From assembly GCF_016863115.1 (NCBI RefSeq), contig NZ_BOOG01000036.1, positions 1-64,000 of the forward strand: DNA of 64,000 nucleotides, written 5' to 3'. Positions 31,766-41,086 of this stretch are shown piece after piece; positions within the stretch are counted from its first letter, which is position 1, and every line of letters starts with the position of its first letter. The translations under genes and the position numbers were made by a program. The notes under the pieces are model-generated. The model saw only the letters and a program-made list of their open reading frames with translations. It did not search any database and was not told where the DNA came from. Source of the stretch: Sphaerimonospora thailandensis. Its GTDB lineage: Bacteria; Actinomycetota; Actinomycetes; Streptosporangiales; Streptosporangiaceae.

Positions 31766-33559
31766 CTAACCGCGCTTCTCGGCGAATCGGGCGATGGGGT
31801 TCGCCAGTTCGCCGATGAGCTGGAGCGCGGCGGACGGGTCGGCCAGGTCGACCATCTGCCGGTTGTCGCGCAGCTGCAGCCGGTTGAGGCACGACAGCGC
31901 GAACTTCTCGGCGAACAGGTCATATCGCTCGAACTTCTCGGCCAACCGTGGGACCGACTCCTGATAGGCCGAGGCGCACTCGGCGACGGCCCGCCAGAAG
32001 GTCTCCTCGTCCAGCACGCCCTCGCTGACCAGCACCGCGTTCAGGAAGCGGAAGAAGCAGTCGAAGACGTCCGTGAAGATCGACAGCAGCCGCATGTGCT
32101 CGGGGACCTCGGCACGGATCCGCTCGACCTTCGGCGGCAGCGGCACGCCGGAGTCCATCACCACGATCTCCTCGGCGATGTCCTTGAAGATCACCCGCTC
32201 GACCGTGCCGCCGTCGAGGACCAGGATGACGTTCTCGCCGTGCGGCATGAACGCCAGGTCATAGGCGTAGAAAGCGTGCAGCAGCGGGGTCAGGTACGCA
32301 TCCAGGTAGCGCCGCAGCCACACCTCGGGGGCGAGGCCCGACTGCTCGATCAGCGTACCCGCGAAGGACCGCCCCTCGTGGTCGACGTGCAGCAGGGACG
32401 CCATGGTCGCCAGGCGCCTGCCAGGCGCCAACCCCGCCACCGGGCTCTCCCGCCACAGCGCGGCGAGCATCTTCCGGTACGGCGAATAGCGGTCGGTGAC
32501 GGCCTCGTACTGCCGGTGCCGGTACCCGACGGCCGCCCGCTCCCGGATGATCGTCAGGCCGGTCGCCCGCAGGACCTCGTCGTCGGCGATGAGGTCGGCG
32601 AGCCAGTCGTTGATCGCCGGAGTCGCCTCCATGTACGCCGCCGACAGCCCCCGCATGAAGCCCATGTTCAGCACGGACAGCGAGGTCTTCACATAGTGCC
32701 TGTCCGGCCTGGCGACGTTGAAGAACGTACGGACCGACTGCTGCGCGAGGTAGTCGTCGTCACCAGGGCCCAGGCAGACCAGGCGCCGCCGGGCGACCTC
32801 GCCGGCGAAGGTCACCGACAGCTTGTTCCACCACTGCCAGGGATGGACCGGGATGAGCAGATAGTCGGTCAGGTCGAGGCCGTGACCGGCCATGATGGCC
32901 GCGAAGCGGCCGAGGAGCTCCTCGCCCAACTCGGCGCGCGTCAGCCGGTCGTAGTCGATGTCGGCCGAGCAGGTGAAGGTCGCGTGGTCGGGGTGGGCGG
33001 CCAGCCAGAGCAGCCGTACGGGATGCCCGGCCTCGGGGGCGTACGCGTGGTAGTCGTGCACGCCGTAGCCGATCCGCCCGTTGTTGGCGACGAAGCACGG
33101 GTGGCCCTCGGTCATGCCGGTTTCGATCTCCTGGAAGCCGGCCTCGGCGAGATCGGCGGCGCCGACCTGCGACCGGGTGAGCTTGTAGGCCAGGCCGGCC
33201 AGGGTCGAGGCGATCTCCTCCAGGTAGACCGGGATGATCTCGTCGCTGAGGCCGAGCGCGCCGCGCAGCTCGATGCAGAAGTCGACCGCGTCCAGCGGAA
33301 GTTCGGCCTCACCGCGATGGCGGGTGATGCTGCCGGCGTCGATCCGCCAGTGATCGAGGGACAGGATGTCGGCCTCGAAGCCGTACTCCGTGGCGCCGTC
33401 GTCGCTGTGCACGACATAGCGCCCATCGCCGCGCGCCTCCGGGACGAGCAGCCGCTCATGGGAGAACTCGGCGAGCGCCTTGCGCACCAGGAGCCGGTTG
33501 GCCCGATCCCAGTTCTCCGGCGTGAGGTGGCCGACGGCCGCACGGGGATCCAGGTTCAC
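31766..33559 (-). CDS. desD: NIS siderophore synthetase DesD (IucA/IucC family)
   Basis: NRPS-independent siderophore synthetase of 597 aa. By homology it adenylates a succinyl-N-hydroxycadaverine carboxylate and joins it to an amine, oligomerising and cyclising desferrioxamine. Seen: IucA/IucC block 'EGHPCFVANNGRIGYGVHDYHAYAPEAGHPVRLLWLAAH', 'YLLIPVHPWQWWNKLSVTFAGEVARRRLVCLGPGDDDYLAQQSVRTFFN', and the C-terminal FhuF-like/IucA transporter segment with 'AFMPHGENVILVLDGGTVERVIFKDIAEEIVV'. GTG 33559 overlaps the desC stop (GTGA). It is the last gene of the iron-controlled biosynthetic operon. Confidence 0.93.
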   Translation of the reverse strand: MNLDPRAAVGHLTPENWDRANRLLVRKALAEFSHERLLVPEARGDGRYVVHSDDGATEYGFEADILSLDHWRIDAGSITRHRGEAELPLDAVDFCIELRGALGLSDEIIPVYLEEIASTLAGLAYKLTRSQVGAADLAEAGFQEIETGMTEGHPCFVANNGRIGYGVHDYHAYAPEAGHPVRLLWLAAHPDHATFTCSADIDYDRLTRAELGEELLGRFAAIMAGHGLDLTDYLLIPVHPWQWWNKLSVTFAGEVARRRLVCLGPGDDDYLAQQSVRTFFNVARPDRHYVKTSLSVLNMGFMRGLSAAYMEATPAINDWLADLIADDEVLRATGLTIIRERAAVGYRHRQYEAVTDRYSPYRKMLAALWRESPVAGLAPGRRLATMASLLHVDHEGRSFAGTLIEQSGLAPEVWLRRYLDAYLTPLLHAFYAYDLAFMPHGENVILVLDGGTVERVIFKDIAEEIVVMDSGVPLPPKVERIRAEVPEHMRLLSIFTDVFDCFFRFLNAVLVSEGVLDEETFWRAVAECASAYQESVPRLAEKFERYDLFAEKFALSCLNRLQLRDNRQMVDLADPSAALQLIGELANPIARFAEKRG

Positions 33560-34137
33560 GGACTCACCCTCCTGGCGGCCAGGAAGGCGTCGCGGGTGCA
33601 GACGCTGAGCAGCGCCTCCTTCTCGGGTTTGCCGACCACGCCGACGACCTCGAAGCCGACCGCCGCGTTGAGCGCGTGCACCGCGGTGTTGCGGACGTCC
33701 GGCTCGACCACGACGCGCCGGGTCGCCGGATCGGCGAACAGCAGCTCCATGACCGTGGTGATCACGGCGAGGCTGAAGCCGTGGACGGGGGTGTCGGCCG
33801 GCGCGCACAGGAAGTGCATCCCGACGTCGCCCTGCTGAAAGTCGTACAAGCCGACCAGTTCGACGTAGGCGGGGTCATAACGCTCGACCAGGAAGGCGGG
33901 GCGGCCGTCGACCAGCCCGACGAACGCGTCGTGGTGCGGATGCTCGGCGATCGCGCGGTACTCGTCGACGACCCGGGCCAGATCGTGGCCCTGCATCATC
34001 CAGAACGCCGCCTTGGGGTGGGTCACCCACCGGTGCAAGGTCTCGGCGTCGGCGTCCAGGTCCAGCGGGCGTACGGAGAACTCGCCGAGACGGTCGTCCG
34101 TACGGGAAAAGATGATCTCTCTCATCGGATCTCTCAT
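33556..34137 (-). CDS. desC: Siderophore acyltransferase DesC
   Basis: GNAT-fold acyltransferase of 193 aa, Acetyltransf_8 (IucB/MbtK/AlcB) group. It would transfer an acyl group (succinyl or acetyl) from CoA to N-hydroxycadaverine. Seen: '[44 protein letters not shown]' and '[64 protein letters not shown]'. ATG 34137 overlaps the desB stop (ATGA). A second enzyme of the same group is encoded at 43191. Confidence 0.92.
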   Translation of the reverse strand: MRDPMREIIFSRTDDRLGEFSVRPLDLDADAETLHRWVTHPKAAFWMMQGHDLARVVDEYRAIAEHPHHDAFVGLVDGRPAFLVERYDPAYVELVGLYDFQQGDVGMHFLCAPADTPVHGFSLAVITTVMELLFADPATRRVVVEPDVRNTAVHALNAAVGFEVVGVVGKPEKEALLSVCTRDAFLAARRVSP

Positions 34138-35429
34138 CTGGCGACCACGGCCTCCGGTGCGCCGAACTCCTGGAACGCGATGGCCTTCTCGATCGGGTAG
34201 TGCTCGCGGCCCAGCAGCTCGCGGATGATCCACGAGTTGCGGTACGGCCCCATGCCCAGGTCGGGGGAGGTGACGCTGTGCGTGTGCGTCCCGCCGTTCT
34301 GCAGGAAGATCCCGCGGCCGGTGACGTCGATGCTGTAGTTCCTGGCGACGTCGACGCGGCCGTGCCGGTCCCATCGGATGCGGTCGCGCACCGGCTCCAG
34401 AAAGGCGGGCGGCTGGTAGCGGTAGCCGGTGGCCAGCACAAGTCCCTGGGTGACCAGCGAGAAATCGCGCTCCTGCTCCTCGTGGCGTAGTCGCAGTGTG
34501 TATTCGCCGTTGCCGTACGAGGCGCCGCGTAGCGCGGTGTTGGTCATCAGCCGGGTGGGGATCGGGCCGCCGACGGTCTTCTGGTAGAGCAGGTCGAAGA
34601 TGTCGTTGATGAGCTCCGCGTCGATGCCCTTGTAGAGCCCCTTCTGCTCGGTTTCGAGCCGATATCGGGTGTCCTCGGGCAGCGCGTGGAAGTAGTCCAC
34701 GTACTCGGGGGAGGTCATCTCCAGGGTGAGCTTGGTGTACTCCAGCGGGAAGAACCGCGGCGACCTGGTCACCCAGTTGAGGCGGTAGCCGTACGACTCG
34801 ATGTCGGCGAGCAGATCGCGGTAGATCTCCGCCGCGCTCTGGCCGCTGCCGACGACGGTGATGCTGTCCTTGGCCCGCAGCGACTCCCTGGCGTCCAGGT
34901 AGCCGGCGCTGTGGACGAGGTCGCCGCCCAGGCCGGCGCACCCGTCGGGGAGGTGCGGCGGCGTGCCGGTGCCGAGGACGAGCCGCCGGGCCCGGTGCTC
35001 GGTCGTCTCTCCGGTGTCGGTCCTGGTCGCGCGTACGACGTAGCAGCCGTCGGCCGTCTCGTACGTCACCGACGTCACCTCGTGCTGGAAGCGGATGGTG
35101 CGGAGCTTGGCGGCGGCCCAGCGGCAGTACGCGACGTACTCCCCGCGCAGCTGGTAGAAGATCTCGCGGATGTAGAAGGGGTAGAGGCGCCCGGTCTCCT
35201 TCAGATAGTTGAGGAACGAGTAGGGGGAGGTCGGGTCGGCCAGCGTGACCAGGTCGGCGATGAACGGGGTCTGCATCGTCGCCGAGTCGAGCAGCATCCC
35301 CGGGTGCCAGTCGAAGTCGGGTTTCCGCTCCAGGAACAGCCCGCCGAGCTCGTCGATCGGCTCGGTCAGGCAGGCCAGGCCCAGGTTGTACGGGCCGAGC
35401 CCGATCGCGATGAAGTCATGCGTGGACAT
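34134..35429 (-). CDS. desB: Cadaverine N-hydroxylase DesB (IucD/PvdA family)
   Basis: FAD- and NADPH-dependent N-hydroxylating monooxygenase of 431 aa. Seen: N-terminal FAD site '[15 protein letters not shown]', '[45 protein letters not shown]' typical of lysine/ornithine/diamine hydroxylases, the NADPH fold '[19 protein letters not shown]' and the C-terminal FAD block '[15 protein letters not shown]'. It would turn cadaverine to N-hydroxycadaverine. It sits 31 bases after desA. Start ATG 35429. Confidence 0.93.
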   Translation of the reverse strand: MSTHDFIAIGLGPYNLGLACLTEPIDELGGLFLERKPDFDWHPGMLLDSATMQTPFIADLVTLADPTSPYSFLNYLKETGRLYPFYIREIFYQLRGEYVAYCRWAAAKLRTIRFQHEVTSVTYETADGCYVVRATRTDTGETTEHRARRLVLGTGTPPHLPDGCAGLGGDLVHSAGYLDARESLRAKDSITVVGSGQSAAEIYRDLLADIESYGYRLNWVTRSPRFFPLEYTKLTLEMTSPEYVDYFHALPEDTRYRLETEQKGLYKGIDAELINDIFDLLYQKTVGGPIPTRLMTNTALRGASYGNGEYTLRLRHEEQERDFSLVTQGLVLATGYRYQPPAFLEPVRDRIRWDRHGRVDVARNYSIDVTGRGIFLQNGGTHTHSVTSPDLGMGPYRNSWIIRELLGREHYPIEKAIAFQEFGAPEAVVAR

Positions 35430-35460
35430 GCGTCTCTCCGGTTGGGGGACAGCAGCGGAT

Positions 35461-36912
35461 TCAACGGGCGTGCGCCGGGATCCGGGCGTCGACGTACCGC
35501 TCGGCGTGACCGGCGAGGAGACCGAGGACGTGCGCGATGTCGTCCGGCGTGGTCTCCGGGTTGAGCAGCGTGAGCTTCAGGTAGTGGCGGCCGTCGACCC
35601 GGGTGCCCGCGACGAGGGCCTCACCCGAGGCGGCCAGCGCCTCCCTGGCGTACAGGTTCGCCTCGTCGGCAAGGCCGATGTTTTTCGGCAGGTAGCGGAA
35701 CACGACCGTGCTGAGCTGTGACTTCGTGACGACCTCGAAGCGGGGGTCGGCGGCCAGCAGGGCCCAGGCGTCCGCCGCGAGATCCACCACCCGGTCGAAG
35801 AGCTCGCCGACCGCGTCCGGGCCCATGATGCGCAGCGTCAGCCACAGCTTGAGCGCGTCGAAGCGGCGGGTGGTCTGCAGGCTCTTGTCCACCTGGTTCG
35901 GGGTACGCTGCCCGGCCGGGTTGAGGTAGTCGGCGTGGTAGGTCGCGTGCCGCAGCACCGCGCCGTCGCGCACCAGCACCGCGCTCGAACTCACCGGCTG
36001 GAAGAAGGACTTGTGGAAGTCGACGGTGACCGAGTCGGCGCGCTCGATGCCGTCGAGCAGATGCCGCCGGGTGGGGGAGGCCAGCAGCCCGCAGCCGTAC
36101 GCCGCGTCCACGTGCAGCCACACCCCGTCCTGCGCACACAGGTCGGCGATCTCCGGCAGCGGGTCGATCGAGCCGAAGTCGGTCGTCCCGGCCGTGGCGA
36201 CCACGGCCATGACGGGCCGGTCCTCCCGGCGGCAGCGGTCGAGATCCCGGGCGAGCGCGTCGGGCCGCATCCGCCGGTCGGCGTCGGTCGCCACCTCGAT
36301 GACGGCGTCCGGGCCGAGGCCGAGCAGTTTCGCCGCCTTCCGCACGCTGAAGTGCCCGGCCGCCGAGGTGATCACCACGGCCCGCCCGCAGGCCGGCGTC
36401 TCCTCCCGGGCGAGCAGCAGGGCCTGCAGGTTCGACTGGGTGCCGCCGCTGGTGAACACCCCGTCGGCGTACGGCCCGAGGCCGAGCCGCCCGGCCGTCC
36501 AGTCGATCAGCCTGCGCTCGATGAGGGTGGCGCCCGCGCTCTGGTCCCAGGTGTCGAGTGAGGAGTTGACCGCGCTGAGCACCGCCTCGCCGAGCAGCGC
36601 CGGGATCACCACCGGGCAGTTGAGGTGCGCCAGATAGCGGGGGTGATGGAAGTAGACGGCGTCGCGCAGGTAGACCTCCTCCAGCTCGTCGAGGGCGGCG
36701 GCGGTGTCGTGCAGCGGCCGGTCCAGGTCGACGGCGGAGATCTCGTGGGCCAGCGGAGCGGGGGACACCCCGCTGAACGGCCGTTCCGTACGGCCGACCC
36801 GCGAGGCCACCCGGTCGATCCCGTCGACGAGGGCCCGCCGGTAGTGGTTCAGGTTGCGGTCGTTGAAGAGGTACGGCCTGGCGGCGTCGACGGGCTGCCC
36901 GTCCACGGTCAT
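35461..36912 (-). CDS. desA: Lysine decarboxylase DesA (PLP group II)
   Basis: PLP-dependent decarboxylase of 483 aa, by family and context lysine decarboxylase making cadaverine. Seen: '[36 protein letters not shown]', '[20 protein letters not shown]', '[37 protein letters not shown]' and the PLP-lysine motif '[21 protein letters not shown]'. ATG 36912 overlaps the stop of the binding-protein gene (ATGA), so uptake and first biosynthetic step are translationally linked. Confidence 0.93.
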   Translation of the reverse strand: MTVDGQPVDAARPYLFNDRNLNHYRRALVDGIDRVASRVGRTERPFSGVSPAPLAHEISAVDLDRPLHDTAAALDELEEVYLRDAVYFHHPRYLAHLNCPVVIPALLGEAVLSAVNSSLDTWDQSAGATLIERRLIDWTAGRLGLGPYADGVFTSGGTQSNLQALLLAREETPACGRAVVITSAAGHFSVRKAAKLLGLGPDAVIEVATDADRRMRPDALARDLDRCRREDRPVMAVVATAGTTDFGSIDPLPEIADLCAQDGVWLHVDAAYGCGLLASPTRRHLLDGIERADSVTVDFHKSFFQPVSSSAVLVRDGAVLRHATYHADYLNPAGQRTPNQVDKSLQTTRRFDALKLWLTLRIMGPDAVGELFDRVVDLAADAWALLAADPRFEVVTKSQLSTVVFRYLPKNIGLADEANLYAREALAASGEALVAGTRVDGRHYLKLTLLNPETTPDDIAHVLGLLAGHAERYVDARIPAHAR

Positions 36913-37991
36913 GATCCGTCGGCCTTCTTGGCGTTCTGAATGGCCGTGGCGAGGTTCTCCAGCTGGGGCGCGAAGCCCGCGTAGGAGAAGCGGGGCACGG
37001 AGTCCCAGGGGGTGATCTGGTTGGCCTTGACGGCGGGGAGCTCGGCCCAGGCGGGCTTGGCCGCGAGAGCGTCGGGCTGCAGGGCCGTGCCGCGAGCGTC
37101 GAGCAGGATCAGGTCGGCGTGGTACTTGTCGGCGTTCTCCCAGCTCAGGCTCTCGAAGTAGCCGCCGTCGTCGAGCTTGTCCGGCTTGACGAAGTCGACG
37201 CCGAGCTCGGCGAAATACTTCAGGTCGGCGGCGACCTCGGGGTTGGACGCATACAGCAGGTCGGGGCTGCCGGAGGCGGCCATGACCTTGATCCCGGGGT
37301 TGGCGGCCACCGCCTTGCGCAGCTTCTCGGCCGCGGCGTCGAACCGGGCCTTGGCCTCGGTCACCTTGGGGGCGTCGAGATCGGCGCCGAGGGAGGCGGC
37401 CAGCTCGGCGTAGCGCTTGATCGGCTCGGTGATCGGAACCCGTGCGACGTTGACGGCCACGGTGGGGGCCAGCTTGAGGATCTTGTCCTTGCTCTCGTCG
37501 GGGACGTACCACAGCGCCCCGGGGTCGTACATGTGGGTGACGAGAAGTTCCGGCCGCAGGGCCGCGTACTTCTCGATGTTGAACTCGCCCCACACGTTGC
37601 CGAGGATCGTCACCTTGTTCACGTCCAGGTCGCCCGCCTGAGGCTCGGCCGTGCCGTCCGCCTTCTTCGTCTCGCCGAAGACGCCGACGATCTTCTGGTC
37701 GAGGCCGAAATCGGCGAGGGCCGCCGCGGTGCCGGTGAAGGCGACGACACGCGACGGGGTGGCGGCGGCGGTGACCGTCTCCTTGCGGTCGTCGGTGAAC
37801 GACCAGCTCCCGCCGCCCTCGGCGGAGGCGGACGACGATGCGGACGCCGACGTCCCCGCGCCGCTCGTTCCGCCGTTCGTTCCGCCGCAGGCCGTGAGCA
37901 GGACGCCGAGGGCGGCGGCGCCGCCCAGGGCCAGCAGGCGCCGGCGGGAGGACCGCGTGGTGATCATCGTGCGAGATGTGGGATGCGGCAT
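36909..37991 (-). CDS. Ferric-siderophore ABC binding lipoprotein
   Basis: Solute-binding lipoprotein of 360 aa of the FhuD/FepB (Peripla_BP_2) family. Seen: signal with 'RSSRRRLLALGGAAALGVLLTAC' and lipobox LTAC, followed by a Gly/Ser/Ala-rich linker, then 'RVVAFTGTAAALADFGLDQKIVGVFG' and 'YAALRPELLVTHMYDPG'. It would capture ferric ferrioxamine for the permeases encoded divergently. First gene of the leftward operon, 32 bases from the nearer iron box. ATG 37967, closer to the signal sequence, is an alternative start. In Streptomyces the equivalent desE is divergent from desABCD; here it leads the same operon. Confidence 0.92.
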   Translation of the reverse strand: MPHPTSRTMITTRSSRRRLLALGGAAALGVLLTACGGTNGGTSGAGTSASASSSASAEGGGSWSFTDDRKETVTAAATPSRVVAFTGTAAALADFGLDQKIVGVFGETKKADGTAEPQAGDLDVNKVTILGNVWGEFNIEKYAALRPELLVTHMYDPGALWYVPDESKDKILKLAPTVAVNVARVPITEPIKRYAELAASLGADLDAPKVTEAKARFDAAAEKLRKAVAANPGIKVMAASGSPDLLYASNPEVAADLKYFAELGVDFVKPDKLDDGGYFESLSWENADKYHADLILLDARGTALQPDALAAKPAWAELPAVKANQITPWDSVPRFSYAGFAPQLENLATAIQNAKKADGS

Positions 37992-38022
37992 AGGTGATTC
38001 AGTCCTTCTCGTGGCGGAGCTT

Positions 38023-38041
38023 TTTGGTTAGCCTTACCTAA
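38023..38041. promoter_or_regulatory. Iron box 1 (DmdR/IdeR site)
   Basis: TTTGGTTAGCCTTACCTAA matches the 19-bp actinobacterial iron-box consensus TTAGGTTAGGCTAACCTAA at 16 of 19 positions. It lies 32 bases upstream of the leftward binding-protein ATG and would repress the desABCD operon when iron is sufficient. Confidence 0.85.
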
Positions 38042-38055
38042 TGACGATCACATTT

Positions 38056-38074
38056 TTAGGGTAACCTAACCTAA
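38056..38074. promoter_or_regulatory. Iron box 2 (DmdR/IdeR site)
   Basis: TTAGGGTAACCTAACCTAA matches the same consensus at 16 of 19 positions. It lies 53 bases before the ATG of the rightward permease gene, and the two box centres are 33 bases (three helical turns) apart, so both divergent operons appear to be under one iron switch. Confidence 0.85.
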
Positions 38075-38126
38075 GTTGTCCAACCAGGCCCACACAGAGT
38101 CCCCCCGCCCTCCTGGAGTCCCCGAC

Positions 38127-39203
38127 ATGGTCGTAACCGAGTCCGCCCAGGTCACGGGGGCTGTGTCGGCGGCGCAAGCCGTACCGATGACAAAGCCGGC
38201 GGGAACGCGGAACGCGGTGCGCGCGGCCGGTCTGGTGGTCGCGGTGCTCGTGCTTCTCGCCGTCCTCGTGCTCAGCGTCGGGCTCGGGGCCAGGCAGCTG
38301 TCCGTCGGCGAGGTCTGGCACGGGCTCTTCGGCGACCACTCGGCCGCCTCGACCGTGGTGCGGGAGATGCGGCTGCCGCGCACCCTGCTCGGGCTGCTCG
38401 TGGGCGCGGCGCTGGGCGTGGCGGGCGGGGTGATGCAGGCGCTGACCCGTAACCCGCTCGCCGATCCGGGACTGCTGGGGATCAACGCGGGCGCCTCGGC
38501 CGCGGTGGCCACGGCCACCGGACTCCTGGGAATGGCCGCGTTCGAGAGCTATGTGTGGTTCGCGCTGGCCGGTGCGGCGGCCGTCTCGGTGCTGGTCTAC
38601 GTGGTCGGCGGCGGACGCGGCGCGACCCCGGCCCGGCTGACGCTGGCGGGCGCCGCGCTCAACGCCGCGCTCTTCTCGTACGTCAGCGCGATGATGCTGC
38701 TCGACAGCGGATCGCTGGAGAAGATGCGTTTCTGGACGGTCGGCTCGCTGGCGAGCGCACCGGCCGCGACGGTGGTCGCGATGCTGCCGTTCGTCGCGAC
38801 GGGGCTGGTCCTCGCCCTGGCGCTGGCCCGGTCGCTCAACGCCCTCGCGCTCGGTGACGACTCCGCCCGCGCGCTGGGCGTCCGGCCCGCCGGGGTGCGC
38901 GTCGCCGCCATGGTGGCCGTGACGCTGCTGTGCGGGGCGGCCACCGCGGCCTGCGGTCCGATCGTCTTCGTCGGCCTGATGGTGCCCCATCTCGTCCGAG
39001 CGCTGACCGGCCCCGACCTGCGCTGGCTGCTCCCCTACTGCGCGGTGCTCGCGCCCGTGCTCCTGCTCGGCGCGGACGTGCTCGGCCGGGTGCTCGGCAG
39101 GCCGGGTGAGCTGCAGGTGGGGATCGTGACGGCGGTGCTCGGCGGCCCGTTCTTCCTGTACTTCGCCCGGCGGGCCCGGATAGCGCGGATGGCGCGGACA
39201 TGA
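38127..39203 (+). CDS. Iron-siderophore permease, FecCD family (1)
   Basis: Permease of about 358 aa. Seen: about ten membrane segments with family blocks 'VVREMRLPRTLLGLLVGAALGVAGGVMQALTRNPLADPGLLGINAGASAAV' and 'ACGPIVFVGLMVPHLVRALTGPDLRWLLPYCAVLAPVLLLGADVLGR'. ATG 38127 has GGAG eight bases upstream; a TTG at 38076 would overlap the promoter and lacks a binding site. Its stop overlaps the next gene's ATG. First gene of the rightward iron-controlled operon. Confidence 0.92.
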   Translation: MVVTESAQVTGAVSAAQAVPMTKPAGTRNAVRAAGLVVAVLVLLAVLVLSVGLGARQLSVGEVWHGLFGDHSAASTVVREMRLPRTLLGLLVGAALGVAGGVMQALTRNPLADPGLLGINAGASAAVATATGLLGMAAFESYVWFALAGAAAVSVLVYVVGGGRGATPARLTLAGAALNAALFSYVSAMMLLDSGSLEKMRFWTVGSLASAPAATVVAMLPFVATGLVLALALARSLNALALGDDSARALGVRPAGVRVAAMVAVTLLCGAATAACGPIVFVGLMVPHLVRALTGPDLRWLLPYCAVLAPVLLLGADVLGRVLGRPGELQVGIVTAVLGGPFFLYFARRARIARMART

Positions 39204-40228
39204 GCGTCGTACGCCTCCCGGGGGACCGTTCCGTACGGTTCCACCCTCGGACGCTGGCCGTGGGAACCGGCTGCGCGCTGCTGGCGCTCGCCGTCGGCGT
39301 GCTGACGATCGGCGACGGCGACTATCCGATGAGCCCGGCGGAGGTCCTGCGTACGATCGCCGGCGGCGGCACCGCCGCCCAGGACTTCATCGTCAACGAG
39401 CTCCGGCTGCCCCGGGTCGTCACCGCGCTGCTCGTCGGCGCCGCGCTGGCCCTGGCCGGTGCGCTCTTCCAGTCGCTCGTACGCAACCCGCTGGGCAGCC
39501 CCGACATCCTCGGCTTCACCCAGGGCGCGGCGACCGGGGCGCTCGTCGTGGTCGTCGCGGGCGGCGGCAGCCTGGCACTGGCCGGCGGCGCGGTGCTCGG
39601 CGGCACCGTGACCGGCCTCGCGATCTATGCCCTGGCCTGGCGGAACGGCGTGCACGGCCAGCGGCTCGTGCTGATCGGCATCGGCACAGCCGCCATCCTC
39701 ACTGGCGTCAACGGCTATCTGCTGACCCGGGCTCAGCTCATGGAGGCGGCACGAGCCGTGCTGTGGCTGACCGGCAGCCTCGACGGCCGGGGCTGGGATG
39801 ACGCCCTGCCGCTGCTGGCGGCGATGGCCGTGCTGGTCCCGGTGGTGCTCCTCGGCTGCGGCCGGGCGCTGCACATGATCGAGATGGGCGACGACCTGGC
39901 GAGCGGCCTCGGCGTCCGGGTCGAACGCGTCCGCCTGACGCTGCTGGCGGCGGCCGTGCTGCTCGCCTCGCTGGCGGCGGCCGCCGCCGGACCGGTGGCG
40001 TTCGTGGCGCTGACCGCGCCGCAGGTGGCCAGGCGGCTGACCGAGGCGCCGGGGCCGAACCTGCTCGCCTCGATGTGCACGGGCGCGGGCCTGCTGGTGG
40101 CGGCCGACTGGGCGGCGCAGCGGCTGTTCGGCGGGCACCAACTCCCGGTCGGCGTGATCACCGGCGTGCTCGGCGGCGGCTATCTCGTCTGGCTGCTCGC
40201 CGTCGAGCGCAGGGCCGGCCGGATATGA
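39200..40228 (+). CDS. Iron-siderophore permease, FecCD family (2)
   Basis: Second FecCD-type permease, 342 aa. Seen: 'IVNELRLPRVVTALLVGAALALAGALFQSLVRNPLGSPDILGFTQGAATGAL', 'MGDDLASGLGVRVERVRLTLLAAAVLLASLAAAAAGPVAFVALTAPQVARRLTE' and about ten hydrophobic segments. It forms the channel heterodimer with the preceding product. ATG 39200 overlaps the upstream stop (ATGA). Confidence 0.92.
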   Translation: MSVVRLPGDRSVRFHPRTLAVGTGCALLALAVGVLTIGDGDYPMSPAEVLRTIAGGGTAAQDFIVNELRLPRVVTALLVGAALALAGALFQSLVRNPLGSPDILGFTQGAATGALVVVVAGGGSLALAGGAVLGGTVTGLAIYALAWRNGVHGQRLVLIGIGTAAILTGVNGYLLTRAQLMEAARAVLWLTGSLDGRGWDDALPLLAAMAVLVPVVLLGCGRALHMIEMGDDLASGLGVRVERVRLTLLAAAVLLASLAAAAAGPVAFVALTAPQVARRLTEAPGPNLLASMCTGAGLLVAADWAAQRLFGGHQLPVGVITGVLGGGYLVWLLAVERRAGRI

Positions 40229-40243
40229 GGGAATCGGGTAGCC

Positions 40244-41086
40244 ATGAGGGTTGAGGGAATGGAACACGACGGATCATCGTCGCGGCTGGGCGGCAGCGGG
40301 CTGACCCTCGCCTACGACAGGCGGGTGATCGCCGAGGAACTGACCGTCGCCATCCCCGACCGGTCCTTCACCGTCATCGTCGGACCCAACGCGTGCGGCA
40401 AGTCCACGCTGCTGCGGGCGTTGTCGCGGACGCTCAAACCGGCGGCCGGAGCCGTACTGCTGGACGGGCGGGACATCGCGGCCCTGCCCGCCAAGAAGAT
40501 CGCCCGCGTCCTGGGCCTGCTGCCCCAGACGTCCATCGCGCCCGAGGGCATCACGGTCGCCGACCTGGTCGGGCGTGGACGTTATCCACACCAGTCGCTG
40601 CTGCGCCAGTGGTCGAGGGAGGACGAACGCGTGACGGGGGAGTCGATGGCGGCGACCGGGGTGGCCGATCTCGCCGACCGCCCGGTGGACGAGCTGTCCG
40701 GCGGCCAGCGCCAGCGGGTGTGGATCGCGATGGCACTCGCGCAGCAGACGCCGCTGCTTCTGCTGGACGAGCCGACGACCTACCTCGACATCGCCCACCA
40801 GATCGAGATCCTCGACCTGTGCGCGCGGCTGCACGAGGAGGAGGGGCGCACGCTGGTGGCCGTGCTCCACGACCTCAACCACGCCGCCCGCTACGCCACC
40901 CACCTGATCGCGATGCGCGACGGCCGGGTGGTGGCGGCCGGACCGCCGCAGGAGATCGTGACCGCCGAGCTGATCCGCGAGGTCTTCCGGCTTCCCTGCC
41001 GGGTGATCGACGACCCGGAGACCGGCACCCCGCTCGTCGTCCCCGCGGCCCGTCGGCGTACCGAACCGGAAGGGGCGATGGCGTGA
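40244..41086 (+). CDS. Iron-siderophore ABC ATPase, FepC/FhuC type
   Basis: ATP-binding protein of 280 aa. Seen: Walker A 'GPNACGKSTLLRALSRTLKPAAGAVLLDG' (the NACGKS variant is typical of FepC), 'LLPQTSIAPEGITVADLVGRGRYPHQSLLRQWS', signature 'ELSGGQRQRVWIAMALAQQTPLLLLDEPTTYLDIAHQIEIL' and H-loop 'VLHDLNHAARY'. ATG 40244 is taken; ATG 40259 is possible. The stop overlaps the following GTG. Confidence 0.93.
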   Translation: MRVEGMEHDGSSSRLGGSGLTLAYDRRVIAEELTVAIPDRSFTVIVGPNACGKSTLLRALSRTLKPAAGAVLLDGRDIAALPAKKIARVLGLLPQTSIAPEGITVADLVGRGRYPHQSLLRQWSREDERVTGESMAATGVADLADRPVDELSGGQRQRVWIAMALAQQTPLLLLDEPTTYLDIAHQIEILDLCARLHEEEGRTLVAVLHDLNHAARYATHLIAMRDGRVVAAGPPQEIVTAELIREVFRLPCRVIDDPETGTPLVVPAARRRTEPEGAMA